A stretch of 64,000 bases of DNA from Sphingobium arseniciresistens. Its GTDB lineage: Bacteria; Pseudomonadota; Alphaproteobacteria; Sphingomonadales; Sphingomonadaceae. The translations under genes and the position numbers were made by a program. This document shows positions 45,658 to 53,686 of the stretch, in pieces. The stretch's first letter is position 1; each line of letters opens with the position of its first letter. Under the pieces are notes generated by a model, which was given only the letters and a program-made list of their open reading frames with translations, was not told the DNA's origin and made no database searches. The stretch is from contig JARFNK010000007.1 of assembly GCA_029167225.1 (NCBI GenBank), positions 124,001 to 188,000 of the forward strand, in the 5' to 3' direction.

Positions 45658-46656
45658 ATGGACATGGCCGGGCAGGCAGATGTGAAGGGCCAAAAATCGG
45701 GTGAGCAGAAACCGGGGGAACAGAAATCGGGCATCGGTCGGCTCCTGCTGATCGTCGCGATCACCATTGCCGCCATTTCGATCATCTATGCAGTGACGCG
45801 CGGCACAGCGCCGCCAAAGCCTGCCTCCAGCGCAGATGCGCCGACGATGCCGGGCCAGCCGGCCGATGCCGAGGGGGTGATCCGGTCGCTGCAGGAGCAG
45901 GTCGGCGCCAATCCCAATGACGCCGCTGGCTGGCAACAGCTTGGCTGGGTCTATTTCGAGGGCGGGCGCTATGCCGATGCGGCGCGCGCCTATCGCCGGG
46001 CGACCGCGATCGCGCCGGGCAACGCGACCTTCTGGTCATCGCTGGGCGAAGCGATCGTGATGGGCAGCGAGAAGGACCCGATGCCGGCCGAGGCGGCGAA
46101 GGCGTTCGAAAAGGCCGTCGCGATCGACGCGAAGGAGCCCCGCGCGCGCTATTTCATGGCGGTGCGGCGCGATCTGGCCGGCGATCATCAGGGCGCGATC
46201 GCCGACTGGCTGGCGCTGCTCGCCGATACGCCGCCCGGCGCGCCGTGGGAACGTGACCTGCGCCGCACGATCGAGCAGGTCGGCCGGATCAACAAGATCG
46301 ACGTCGCGCCCCGCCTTGCGGCCATCAAGCAGCCTGCGCCGCATCCTGATGTCGCCATGCCCTCGGTGGCGACCGCCGCCATCCCCGGCCCGACGCGGGA
46401 GCAGATGCAGGCCGCCGCCGGCCTGCCCAAGGGCGCGCAGGACCAGATGGTCGAGGACATGGTCTCCGGCCTCGAAGCGAAGCTGAAAGGCACGCCCGGC
46501 AATGTCGACGGCTGGATCATGCTGATGCGCAGCCGCATGACATTGGGACAGACGGCCAAGGCGAGCGCCGCCTATCGCAGCGCTGTCGCCGCCAACCCGG
46601 CGCAGGCCGCACGGCTGAAGGACGAGGCGCGCGTGCTGGCCGTGCCGGGGATCTGA
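45658..46656 (+). CDS. CcmI-like TPR membrane protein
   Basis: About 332 residues if started at ATG 45658; ATG 45643 and 45664 are also possible, with AGGGG at 45650-45654. A short charged N-terminus is followed by one membrane helix (GRLLLIVAITIAAISIIYAV) and a periplasmic TPR domain (AAGWQQLGWVYFEGGRYADAARAYRRATAIAPG and later units) ending in the type of second TPR block found in CcmI/CcmH, which holds apocytochrome c for haem attachment. The rest of the ccm genes are absent here. It is divergent from the flavoprotein operon (134 bases between starts). A role in maturing the neighbouring multihaem cytochromes is inferred. Confidence 0.72.
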   Translation: MDMAGQADVKGQKSGEQKPGEQKSGIGRLLLIVAITIAAISIIYAVTRGTAPPKPASSADAPTMPGQPADAEGVIRSLQEQVGANPNDAAGWQQLGWVYFEGGRYADAARAYRRATAIAPGNATFWSSLGEAIVMGSEKDPMPAEAAKAFEKAVAIDAKEPRARYFMAVRRDLAGDHQGAIADWLALLADTPPGAPWERDLRRTIEQVGRINKIDVAPRLAAIKQPAPHPDVAMPSVATAAIPGPTREQMQAAAGLPKGAQDQMVEDMVSGLEAKLKGTPGNVDGWIMLMRSRMTLGQTAKASAAYRSAVAANPAQAARLKDEARVLAVPGI

Positions 46657-46734
46657 TCGGGCGGATTGCTGTGTCAGGGCGCGATCGCTGAATAGCGCTT
46701 CCGATATTTGCCGCCCATGTGCATAACCATGCTC

Positions 46735-47217
46735 ATGGCAGAGGAACTTTCGACCATCGACATGCGCATCCTGGAACAGGTGCAGCGCGACTCAACCCTG
46801 TCCACCAGCGAGCTTGCCGAGCGGGTGGGCCTGTCGCAGTCGCCATGCTGGCGGCGGCTGCAGAAGCTGAAGGATGACGGCTATATCCGGGGCGAGGTGG
46901 CCCTGGTCGACCGATCGAAGCTCGGCCCCAGCCTCGTGATCTTCGCGACGCTCAAGACCAGCGCGGCCATGGGCGACATGCGGGCGGAATTCCTGCGCAA
47001 GATCGAGACCATCCCCGAGGTGCTGGAATGCTATTCCGTCTTCGGCGAGCGCGACCTACTGATGAAGGTAATGGCGCAGTCGATGGAATGGTATCACGGC
47101 TTCGTCTTCAACATCATCATGAAGCTGCCCGGCGTCGTGGATATCCAGTCGACCGTCACCATGTCCGAAATGAAATATACCACGGCGCTGCCGATCAGGG
47201 GCAGCAAGGCGCTTTAG
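46735..47217 (+). CDS. Lrp/AsnC family transcriptional regulator
   Basis: 160 residues from ATG 46735 (MAEELSTIDMRILEQ); ATG 46729 is also possible. An N-terminal winged helix-turn-helix (STSELAERVGLSQSPCWRRLQKLKDDGYI) is followed by the RAM/ligand-binding domain (IPEVLECYSVFGERDLLMKVMAQSMEWYHGFV). Proteins of this type bind amino acids or other small ligands and often act on their own promoter and on amino-acid genes. The gene stands alone 78 bases after the CcmI-like gene and is convergent with the phosphatase gene. Whether it acts on the aromatic amino acid operon at the other end of the window is not known. Confidence 0.9.
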   Translation: MAEELSTIDMRILEQVQRDSTLSTSELAERVGLSQSPCWRRLQKLKDDGYIRGEVALVDRSKLGPSLVIFATLKTSAAMGDMRAEFLRKIETIPEVLECYSVFGERDLLMKVMAQSMEWYHGFVFNIIMKLPGVVDIQSTVTMSEMKYTTALPIRGSKAL

Positions 47218-47256
47218 CGGCGCTTCGGGCTCGTTGTTCCGCCCGTGCCAGACGTC

Positions 47257-48054
47257 TTATGCGGTGCCCAGCAGTTCCCTGGCGCGGGGGGCGAGGCGTT
47301 TGACGGCGGCGGCGTGGATGCCGGCGGTGCAGCACAGCAGGCCGAAGGCGGTCGGGTTCTCGCGATTGAACGAGATCGGATGGCCCAGCGCGTCGCTGAC
47401 GATGGCGCCGGCTTCCTGCGCGATCAGCGCGGCGGCCGCGATGTCCCACTCATTGCCCCAGCGCACGGTCGCGACCAGATCGGCACTGTCGGCCGCCACC
47501 ATCGCCATGCGGAGCGCGATGCTGTTGGGGCGTTCCACCGCGACAAGATCGCGGTCGACCTTGGGCAGCACATCGGCGGGCACGCGCGCGCCGGGCAACA
47601 GGGTGCGCCCGCCGGCCCGCAGAGGCCGTCCGTTCAACGTGGCGCCATGGCCAAGCCGCGCGATCCACAATTCGTTGCGGGCGGGCGCGGCGAGGATGCC
47701 GAGACGCGGCATCCCGTCCTCCACAAGCGCGACGGAAACCGCCCAGCCGGGGCGCCCGCGCAGATAGTCGCGGGTGCCGTCGATCGGGTCCACCACCCAC
47801 ACGCGATCCGTTCCCAGGCGATGCGCGCTGTCGGCGGTTTCCTCCGAAAGCCAGCCGGCATGGGGATCGATCGCGGCAAGGGCATCGCGCAGCATGGCGT
47901 TGGCCTCGATATCCGCATCGCAGACGGGCTGGTTGGGTTCCTTCTCCCAGCGGCGCACCTGCGTCTTGCCGCCCGCCCACAGGGTCAGGGCGTGGTCTGC
48001 GACCCGCGAGACGGCGTCGACGACGCGCCTGTCTATGGCCTCATCCGCCCGCAA
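47257..48054 (-). CDS. Inositol monophosphatase-family phosphatase (CysQ/histidinol-phosphatase-like)
   Basis: 265 residues of the Mg-dependent IMPase superfamily: GWLSEETADS and DPIDGTRDYL supply metal ligands and WDIAAAALIAQEAGAIVSDALG closes the site. Members act on inositol phosphate, 3'-phosphoadenosine 5'-phosphate or histidinol phosphate; sequence alone does not choose. The start is a TTG at 48052-48054: an in-frame stop lies two codons upstream and there is no nearer ATG, and this start overlaps the end of the PmbA/TldE gene by 14 bases, which suggests coupling. Confidence 0.85.
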   Translation of the reverse strand: MRADEAIDRRVVDAVSRVADHALTLWAGGKTQVRRWEKEPNQPVCDADIEANAMLRDALAAIDPHAGWLSEETADSAHRLGTDRVWVVDPIDGTRDYLRGRPGWAVSVALVEDGMPRLGILAAPARNELWIARLGHGATLNGRPLRAGGRTLLPGARVPADVLPKVDRDLVAVERPNSIALRMAMVAADSADLVATVRWGNEWDIAAAALIAQEAGAIVSDALGHPISFNRENPTAFGLLCCTAGIHAAAVKRLAPRARELLGTA

Positions 48055-49390
48055 CGGTCATCCCGTCCACCCTGACCGTGGGCGCATTGGTCGCGTAACG
48101 GAAATGCAGGTCATTGGCTGGCACGAGCGATCGGAACATGTCCTTGAGATTACCCGCGATGGTGATTTCCGCAACCGCCTGCACCACGGCGCCGTTCTCG
48201 ATCAGGAAGCCCGATGCGCCGCGGCTGTAGTCGCCGGTGATGCTGTTCACGCCCATGCCGATCAGTTCGGTGACATAGAGGCCGCGCTTCACGTCCGCCA
48301 TCAGTTCGCCCGGCGTCGCGCTGCCGGCTTCCAGATGCAGGTTGCTGACCCCAGCGCCCGGCGCGCCCGCGCCGCTGCGGCTGGCGTGACCCGTAGGTTC
48401 CGCGCCAAGCTGGCGGGCCGATGCGCTGTCCAGCAGCCAGCCGGTCAGGCGGCCGTCCTCGACCAACAGCCGGCGCTGCGTCGGCAGGCCTTCCGCATCG
48501 AAGGGGCGCGAGCGCAGGCCGCGCACACGCAGCGGATCGTCGATCACGTTGATGCCCGGCGCGAACAGCTGCTCGCCCAGGCTGTCGAGCAGGAAGCTGG
48601 AGCGCCGCGCGATCGCCGGGCCGACGATGCCGGCAACCAGATGGCCGATCAGGCCGCCGCTCACCCGCGGATCGAAGATCACCGGCATCGCGCCGCTCTC
48701 GATCTTGACCGGGTTGAGCCGGGCGACGGCGCGCTGCCCGGCGCGGGTGCCGATCGCCTCGGCCTCGTCCAGGTCTTCCAGATGGCGCACGCTGTGGCTG
48801 GCATGGTCGCGCTGCATGGCGGAACCAGCGCCGGTGAGCACGCTGGCCCATGTCCCGTGCGACGTCGCGGCATAGGCACCGGCAAAGCCATGGCTGGTGA
48901 CGAGCGCGACCTGGCTGCGGCCATTGCTGGCGCCCGCGCCCTCGCTGTTGCTGACGCCGGGAACGGCGCGCGCCGAATCTTCCGCTTCCAGGGCGCGTTC
49001 GCGCAGGGCTTCGGGGCTCGGCTCGCTCTCGTCGTCGGTCAGGTCGAGCGGCGGCGGCTTCTTGCGGATCAGCAGATGCTCGGGCGCAAGGCCGGCATAG
49101 GGGTCTTCGGGGGCTTCCCGCGCCATGGCGATGCAGCGCTCGACAAGGCCGTTCAGCGTCACCGGGTTCATGTCCGACGCGGAAATGGTGGCCGACCGCT
49201 GGCCCACGAACAGCCGCAGGCCGATTTCCTCGCCTTCGGAGCGCTCGACATCCTCCAATGCGCCCAGCCGGACGGAGACCTGCGTCGCGGCGTTGCAGAC
49301 ATAGAGGGCGTCGGCTGCATCGGCGCCGGCCTTGCGGGCTGCGGCGACAAGATCCTCCGCACGGCTCTGTGCGTCTTCCAGGGTCAACAT
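48041..49390 (-). CDS. pmbA: Metallopeptidase-like TldE/PmbA subunit
   Basis: 449 residues of the TldD/TldE family, subunit E type. TldD-TldE is a heterodimeric protease that processes small modified peptides such as microcin B17 and degrades unfolded peptides; the E subunit itself lacks the zinc HExxxH helix, and none is visible here. Family traits are the N-terminal VSVRLGALEDVERSEGEEIGLRLFVG, the central VIFDPRVSGGLIGHLVAGIVGPAIARRSSFL, and NVIDDPLRVRGLRSRPFDAEG. Upstream is nudC on the same strand with 88 bases between; downstream it overlaps the phosphatase gene. The partner TldD is not in the window. Confidence 0.92.
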   Translation of the reverse strand: MLTLEDAQSRAEDLVAAARKAGADAADALYVCNAATQVSVRLGALEDVERSEGEEIGLRLFVGQRSATISASDMNPVTLNGLVERCIAMAREAPEDPYAGLAPEHLLIRKKPPPLDLTDDESEPSPEALRERALEAEDSARAVPGVSNSEGAGASNGRSQVALVTSHGFAGAYAATSHGTWASVLTGAGSAMQRDHASHSVRHLEDLDEAEAIGTRAGQRAVARLNPVKIESGAMPVIFDPRVSGGLIGHLVAGIVGPAIARRSSFLLDSLGEQLFAPGINVIDDPLRVRGLRSRPFDAEGLPTQRRLLVEDGRLTGWLLDSASARQLGAEPTGHASRSGAGAPGAGVSNLHLEAGSATPGELMADVKRGLYVTELIGMGVNSITGDYSRGASGFLIENGAVVQAVAEITIAGNLKDMFRSLVPANDLHFRYATNAPTVRVDGMTVAGG

Positions 49391-49478
49391 GATGGATAGC
49401 TACTCGGGTTATGGGGCAGGCGTCGGGCCTTAAACTTCATCATAGATGGGTGCAATGCGCGGCGGAACAAGCAGGGTG

Positions 49479-50387
49479 TCAGTTTCGCCGCTCCTCGCAC
49501 AGGTGCAGCCAGTGGTTGAACAGGTGCCAGGCGACCGCGATTTTCGGCGGGGAAAGGAAGAGTGCGCCCGGCTCCCCGGCGAGAGCCGCGCGCACCTGCG
49601 CCTCGTCCACCCAGATGGCGTCCTCGATCTCGGTCTCGTCCAGCGTCAGGTCGCTGCCGGTCGCCTGCGCGATGCAGGCCATCATCAGCGAAGAAGGGAA
49701 GGGCCATGGCTGGCTCATCACATAATCGACCCGGCTGACGCGGATGCCCGCTTCCTCGAACAGTTCGCGGGCGACGGCTTCCTCGATGGTCTCGCCGGGT
49801 TCCACGAAGCCGGCGAGCGCGGAATAGCGCCCCTCCGGCCAGCTATGCTGCCGGCCGATCAGGATGCGGCCCTCATATTCGGCCAGCATGATCGTCACCG
49901 GATCGACGCGGGGAAAATGCTCCGTGCCGCATCCCCCTTGCTGCACGTCGCAGCGGCGGGCCCATCCCGCCTTGCTCGGATGGGTCGGCTGCCCGCAATT
50001 GGCGCAGAAGCGATGCCGCCGGTGCCAGTCGACAAGGCTGCGCGCGCTGCCGAACAGCGCAAGTTCCTCGTCCGGCAGGGCCTGCACCATGTCCCAAAGC
50101 CCCGCCGGGCGGGCGGCGCCATGCGGGACGTCGTCGTTCAAGGCGACGAACAGCGGGCCGTCCTCGTCGATGCCGAGCATTACGTGCCGGTCTATCTGCG
50201 CGCCTTCGGGCACGGGCTCCCGCGCCAGACGGATGCCGTCGGCGACGACCGGATCGAGCCCATCGAGCAGCAGCAGCCGCGCCCGTGCGTCGGCAAAGGC
50301 TGCGGCGGCGCGGGCCGGATCGCTGCGGACATTGTCCGCACGGTCCAGCGTGCCGCCGACGAAGCCGGGTCTTCTGGCGCTGGTCAT
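49479..50387 (-). CDS. nudC: NADH pyrophosphatase (NudC; RNA deNADding-type Nudix hydrolase)
   Basis: 302 residues from MTSARRPGFVGG. Contains the family's zinc ribbon (CANCG, then a second pair of cysteines in RRCDVQQGGCG), the Nudix box GFVEPGETIEEAVARELFEEAG and the NudC-specific SQPWPFPSSLM following it. It cleaves NAD(H) to NMN(H) and AMP and can remove NAD caps from RNA. The start overlaps the stop of mutY (ATGA), so the two are coupled. A longer frame upstream (to 50483) lies inside mutY and is not used. Confidence 0.93.
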   Translation of the reverse strand: MTSARRPGFVGGTLDRADNVRSDPARAAAAFADARARLLLLDGLDPVVADGIRLAREPVPEGAQIDRHVMLGIDEDGPLFVALNDDVPHGAARPAGLWDMVQALPDEELALFGSARSLVDWHRRHRFCANCGQPTHPSKAGWARRCDVQQGGCGTEHFPRVDPVTIMLAEYEGRILIGRQHSWPEGRYSALAGFVEPGETIEEAVARELFEEAGIRVSRVDYVMSQPWPFPSSLMMACIAQATGSDLTLDETEIEDAIWVDEAQVRAALAGEPGALFLSPPKIAVAWHLFNHWLHLCEERRN

Positions 50388-51463
50388 TCCTGTTCCTCGA
50401 TATCGATGCTGACCGCGCGGCGGGCGGCCTTGGCGAACACTCCGGGGAGCCCCGCCTCGACGATGCGCGCGTGGGGCCACCATTCACCGGGCCGGCCGGC
50501 CATGCAATCGCTTTTGTCGGCCGCCTCGCCGATCCGGGTGCGATGGACGGTCAGCGACAGGGCGAAATGGGTGAAGACATGCTCCACCGGATCGGCAGCC
50601 GTGGTCCAGCGTGCGGCGATGGGCGGGGCGGGATCGGGCATGTCGCTCCAGTCCGATGTCGGCAGGCCGCGCATCCCGCCGAGCAGCCCCTTGGCCGGGC
50701 GCTGCTCCAGCCAGACATGCTCGCCGCGCTCGATCCACCAGATATGGCCATGGCGCTGCGGGCGGACCTTCTTGGGGGCCTTCACCGGATAGTCGGCGGG
50801 ATTGCCTGCCCGGAAGCCCGCGCATTCGCCGTTCAGCGGACAGGCCATGCAGGCGGGATTGCGCGCGGTGCAGATGCTGGAGCCAAGGTCCATCATCGCC
50901 TGCGCGAAATCGCCGGCGCGCGCGTCCGGCGTGATGGTGTCGGCGGCCCGCCAGATCTCCGCCCTGCCGCCGGGCAGGGGCGTATCGATGGCGAAGAGGC
51001 GCGCCGTGACGCGCTCGACATTGGCGTCGACGGCGACGGCGCGGCGGCCGAAGGCAATGGCGCTGACCGCCGCAGCCGTATAGGCGCCAACCCCCGGCAG
51101 CGTCCGCAAGGCCGCCTCGTCCGCCGGAAACTGCCCGCCATGGTCGCGCACGACGGCGCGGGCGCAGGCGAGCAGGTTGCGGGCGCGGGCATAATAGCCA
51201 AGCCCCGCCCATGCGGCCATCAGGTCCGCGTCCGGCGTGGCGGCCAGCGCCTCCACCGTCGGCCAGCGCTCCGTGAAGCGCTGGAAATAGGGGATGACCG
51301 CCGCGACCGTCGTCTGCTGCAGCATGATCTCCGACAGCCAGACGCGATAGGGATCGGCCCGGTTCGCGCCCGGAGGCGCGCGCCAGGGGAGCGTGCGGGC
51401 GTGCGCGTCATAATGACGCAGCAGTTTCTGAGCGATCGCAATGCATGGGCTATCGACGGGCAT
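50384..51463 (-). CDS. mutY: A/G-specific adenine DNA glycosylase
   Basis: Removes adenine mispaired with 8-oxoguanine. 359 residues: SEIMLQQTTVAAVIPYF, the helix-hairpin-helix LPGVGAYTAAAVSAIAFG, catalytic-region VDANVERV, the 4Fe-4S loop with C-x6-C-x2-C-x5-C spacing (CTARNPACMACPLNGEC), and a C-terminal MutT-like domain that recognises 8-oxoguanine. Divergent from the DUF721 gene, with 26 bases between start codons, and coupled to nudC downstream. Confidence 0.94.
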   Translation of the reverse strand: MPVDSPCIAIAQKLLRHYDAHARTLPWRAPPGANRADPYRVWLSEIMLQQTTVAAVIPYFQRFTERWPTVEALAATPDADLMAAWAGLGYYARARNLLACARAVVRDHGGQFPADEAALRTLPGVGAYTAAAVSAIAFGRRAVAVDANVERVTARLFAIDTPLPGGRAEIWRAADTITPDARAGDFAQAMMDLGSSICTARNPACMACPLNGECAGFRAGNPADYPVKAPKKVRPQRHGHIWWIERGEHVWLEQRPAKGLLGGMRGLPTSDWSDMPDPAPPIAARWTTAADPVEHVFTHFALSLTVHRTRIGEAADKSDCMAGRPGEWWPHARIVEAGLPGVFAKAARRAVSIDIEEQE

Positions 51464-51489
51464 GGCCAGCCTATGCCATTAAGCGGGCC

Positions 51490-52053
51490 ATGACGGAACG
51501 CTCCAGCGACAAGGTGAAAAAAGGCAGCGCGCGGAGCAAGTCCGCAGGCGCCAAGGCTGTGCAGGAGCGGCCCCGCGTCAACGGCGTACGCGCCATTTCA
51601 GACCTGATGCCGGAAATCGGCCGCGCCGCCTTCCGCCGATTCGGCTTCGTCCAGTCGAGCGTGGTGACGCGCTGGGCGGACATCGTCGGCCCGCGCTACG
51701 CCGGCATATCCGCACCCGAATCGATCCGCTTTCCCGCCGGCGAAAAGGTCGGCGGCACGCTCAGCCTGGTGGTGACGAGCGGTTATGCGACGATGATGCA
51801 GCATGTGCTGCCGGAGATCATCGAGCGGGTGAACCGCTTCTTCGGCTATGAAGCGGTGGCGAAGGTCGCGATGCGGCAGGGCGAGGTGATCGCCAGCGCG
51901 CCCGAACCGAGCCCGCCGCCCCGCAACCTTAAGCCGCTGCCGGTGGAACTGGGCGATTCGCTGCGCGACATCGGCGACCCGGAGCTGCGCGCGGTGCTGG
52001 AATCGCTGGCACAGGGGCTTGCCAACTCCGCCGGTATTCCCAAGATCAACTGA
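51490..52053 (+). CDS. DUF721/DciA-like protein
   Basis: 187 residues from ATG 51490 (MTERSSDKVKKG). A basic, disordered N-terminus is followed by the DUF721 core: AFRRFGFVQSSVVTRWADIVGPRYAGISAPESIRF and a later LSLVVTSGYATMMQHVLPEIIERVNRFFGY. DciA proteins of this family load the replicative helicase in bacteria that lack DnaC; in alphaproteobacteria this link is by family only. The basic N-terminus would fit DNA or RNA binding. The gene starts 26 bases from mutY on the opposite strand and is followed by the thioredoxin-like gene after 26 bases. Confidence 0.82.
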   Translation: MTERSSDKVKKGSARSKSAGAKAVQERPRVNGVRAISDLMPEIGRAAFRRFGFVQSSVVTRWADIVGPRYAGISAPESIRFPAGEKVGGTLSLVVTSGYATMMQHVLPEIIERVNRFFGYEAVAKVAMRQGEVIASAPEPSPPPRNLKPLPVELGDSLRDIGDPELRAVLESLAQGLANSAGIPKIN

Positions 52054-52079
52054 CTTCCTCAGAACCGGACCAAGTGAAG

Positions 52080-52778
52080 ATGACGATGATTTCGCGGCGC
52101 GTGCTCCTGCCCCTTCTTGCCCTGATCGCCCTGCCTGCAACGGCGGCTCTGGCTGCAGCCGCGCCGGACTGGACGGCGAAGGTCACGCTTTCGCCCATCG
52201 GTGCCCATGTAATGGGCAATCCGGCCGCGCCGACGAAGGTCGTAGAATATGTGAGCTATACCTGCAGCCATTGCGCCCATTTCGTGGCGGAGGGGACGCA
52301 GCCGCTCAAGGCGGGCTGGGTCAAGGGCGGCAAGGTGAGCGTCGAGGTGCGTAACGCCGTGCGCGATCGCTATGACATGACCGCCGCGTTGCTCGCACGC
52401 TGCGGCGGCCCGGCGCGCTTCTTCGGCAATCATGAGGCGCTGTTCGCCAATCAGGATGCGTGGATGACGCAGCTCCAGACCTATGACGCCGCCCATCGCG
52501 AGCCTGTGCCGGGCCAGACCCCGGCCGCGATGTTCCAGGATATCGCCGCCAATACCGGCCTGACCGCACTGATGACGAAGCGCGGCTACACCGCCAAGCA
52601 GCTCGACGCCTGCCTTGCGGACAAGGCGGCGCTCGCGAAAGTCACTGCGATGACGGACGAGGCATGGAACAAGGTGAAGATTTCCGGCACGCCCGGCTTC
52701 ACCGTGAACGGATCGCTGCTGGCGAACACCGCTACCTGGGCTGGGCTGCGCGCCGCATTGCCCGGTGGGGCCAAGTGA
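52080..52778 (+). CDS. Periplasmic DsbA-family thiol oxidoreductase (CSHC active site)
   Basis: 232 residues from ATG 52080; GTG 52074 and ATG 52086 are alternatives. A signal peptide (RRVLLPLLALIALPATAALA) precedes a thioredoxin-fold domain with active-site Cys62-Ser-His-Cys65 and the family cis-proline region SGTPGFTVNG. It is expected to make or shuffle disulphides in exported proteins. A close relative follows 81 bases on; the two look like an old tandem duplication that diverged (CSHC versus CPHC). Confidence 0.85.
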   Translation: MTMISRRVLLPLLALIALPATAALAAAAPDWTAKVTLSPIGAHVMGNPAAPTKVVEYVSYTCSHCAHFVAEGTQPLKAGWVKGGKVSVEVRNAVRDRYDMTAALLARCGGPARFFGNHEALFANQDAWMTQLQTYDAAHREPVPGQTPAAMFQDIAANTGLTALMTKRGYTAKQLDACLADKAALAKVTAMTDEAWNKVKISGTPGFTVNGSLLANTATWAGLRAALPGGAK

Positions 52779-52859
52779 ATTAAACGGAACGCCGCATGTG
52801 CCCGCCGGTGGCGGCGGGCGCGCAAACCGATGACAGACCTGCCGGAGCCCGGATCACCC

Positions 52860-53606
52860 ATGAAAAGCCTTTCCACCTTCGCTACCATCGCTGCAGCCTC
52901 GCTGGCGCTTACCCTTGGCGCGTGCGGATCGAAGGATGCGAGCAACAGCACCGTCGCCGCGGCAGGCCCGGTGGCCGGCACCCCGGCGCCGGCCGGCACG
53001 ACCTGGGCGGAAACGGTCGCGACTACGCCGGAAGGCGGCTTCCGCATGGGCAATGCCAATGCACCGATCAAGGTCGTCGAGTTCGCATCCTATACCTGCC
53101 CCCATTGCCGCGATTTCACCGCCGAGGCGGGCGAGCCCCTGCGCGAGATGGTGAACAGCGGCAAGGTGAGCTATGAATTCCGCGCCTTCATCCGCGATCC
53201 GCTGGATTTGACCGTGGCGCTGCTCGCCCATTGCGGAGGCAAGGATCCCTTCTTCCCGCTGACCGAGCAGTTCTTCGCCAACCAGGCACCGATGTTCGAC
53301 AAGCTGCAGGCACAGCAGGGCGCCTATGAAGCGGCGATGGCGGCACCGGCCGACAAGCGCTTCGTGATGCTGGCGACGACTGCGGGCCTCATCGACTTCG
53401 CCAAGCAGCGCGGCATAGCCGAGGATCAGGCCAAGCAGTGCCTTGCCGACACCAAGGCAGCCGAGGCGCTGGCCGATGGCGTGAAGAAGGCGACCGACGC
53501 CTATGCCATTTCCGGCACGCCCACCTTCCTCATCAACGGCAAGGTGGTGGAGAATGCCGCCAACTGGGAAACGCTGAAGGCGAAGCTCAAGGAAGCAGGG
53601 GTCTGA
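52860..53606 (+). CDS. DsbA-family lipoprotein thiol oxidoreductase (CPHC active site)
   Basis: 248 residues from ATG 52860 (MKSLSTFATI; GGAG at 52846-52849). The signal ends in a lipobox, LALTLGAC, so it is predicted to be lipid-anchored, followed by a flexible linker. The thioredoxin fold has active-site Cys80-Pro-His-Cys83, the CPHC of classical DsbA, and SGTPTFLINGK with the cis-proline. It probably oxidises exported proteins. Together with the preceding paralogue it forms a pair upstream of smc. An alternative start at 52830 adds ten residues and spoils the signal peptide. Confidence 0.87.
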   Translation: MKSLSTFATIAAASLALTLGACGSKDASNSTVAAAGPVAGTPAPAGTTWAETVATTPEGGFRMGNANAPIKVVEFASYTCPHCRDFTAEAGEPLREMVNSGKVSYEFRAFIRDPLDLTVALLAHCGGKDPFFPLTEQFFANQAPMFDKLQAQQGAYEAAMAAPADKRFVMLATTAGLIDFAKQRGIAEDQAKQCLADTKAAEALADGVKKATDAYAISGTPTFLINGKVVENAANWETLKAKLKEAGV

Positions 53607-53686
53607 TTGGGCCGGGGGGGCGCACAGCTTTGGCTTGATGCGGCGCGCCCCCGCCGGCTGCATTCTCCTGCGCGAAAGCGTGGGCC

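Noticed and set aside
42893-45685. 930-residue forward open frame across the flavoprotein gene
   Set aside because: The reverse strand has FAD, cNMP and Fe-S motifs over the same bases. The forward product has no recognisable domain.
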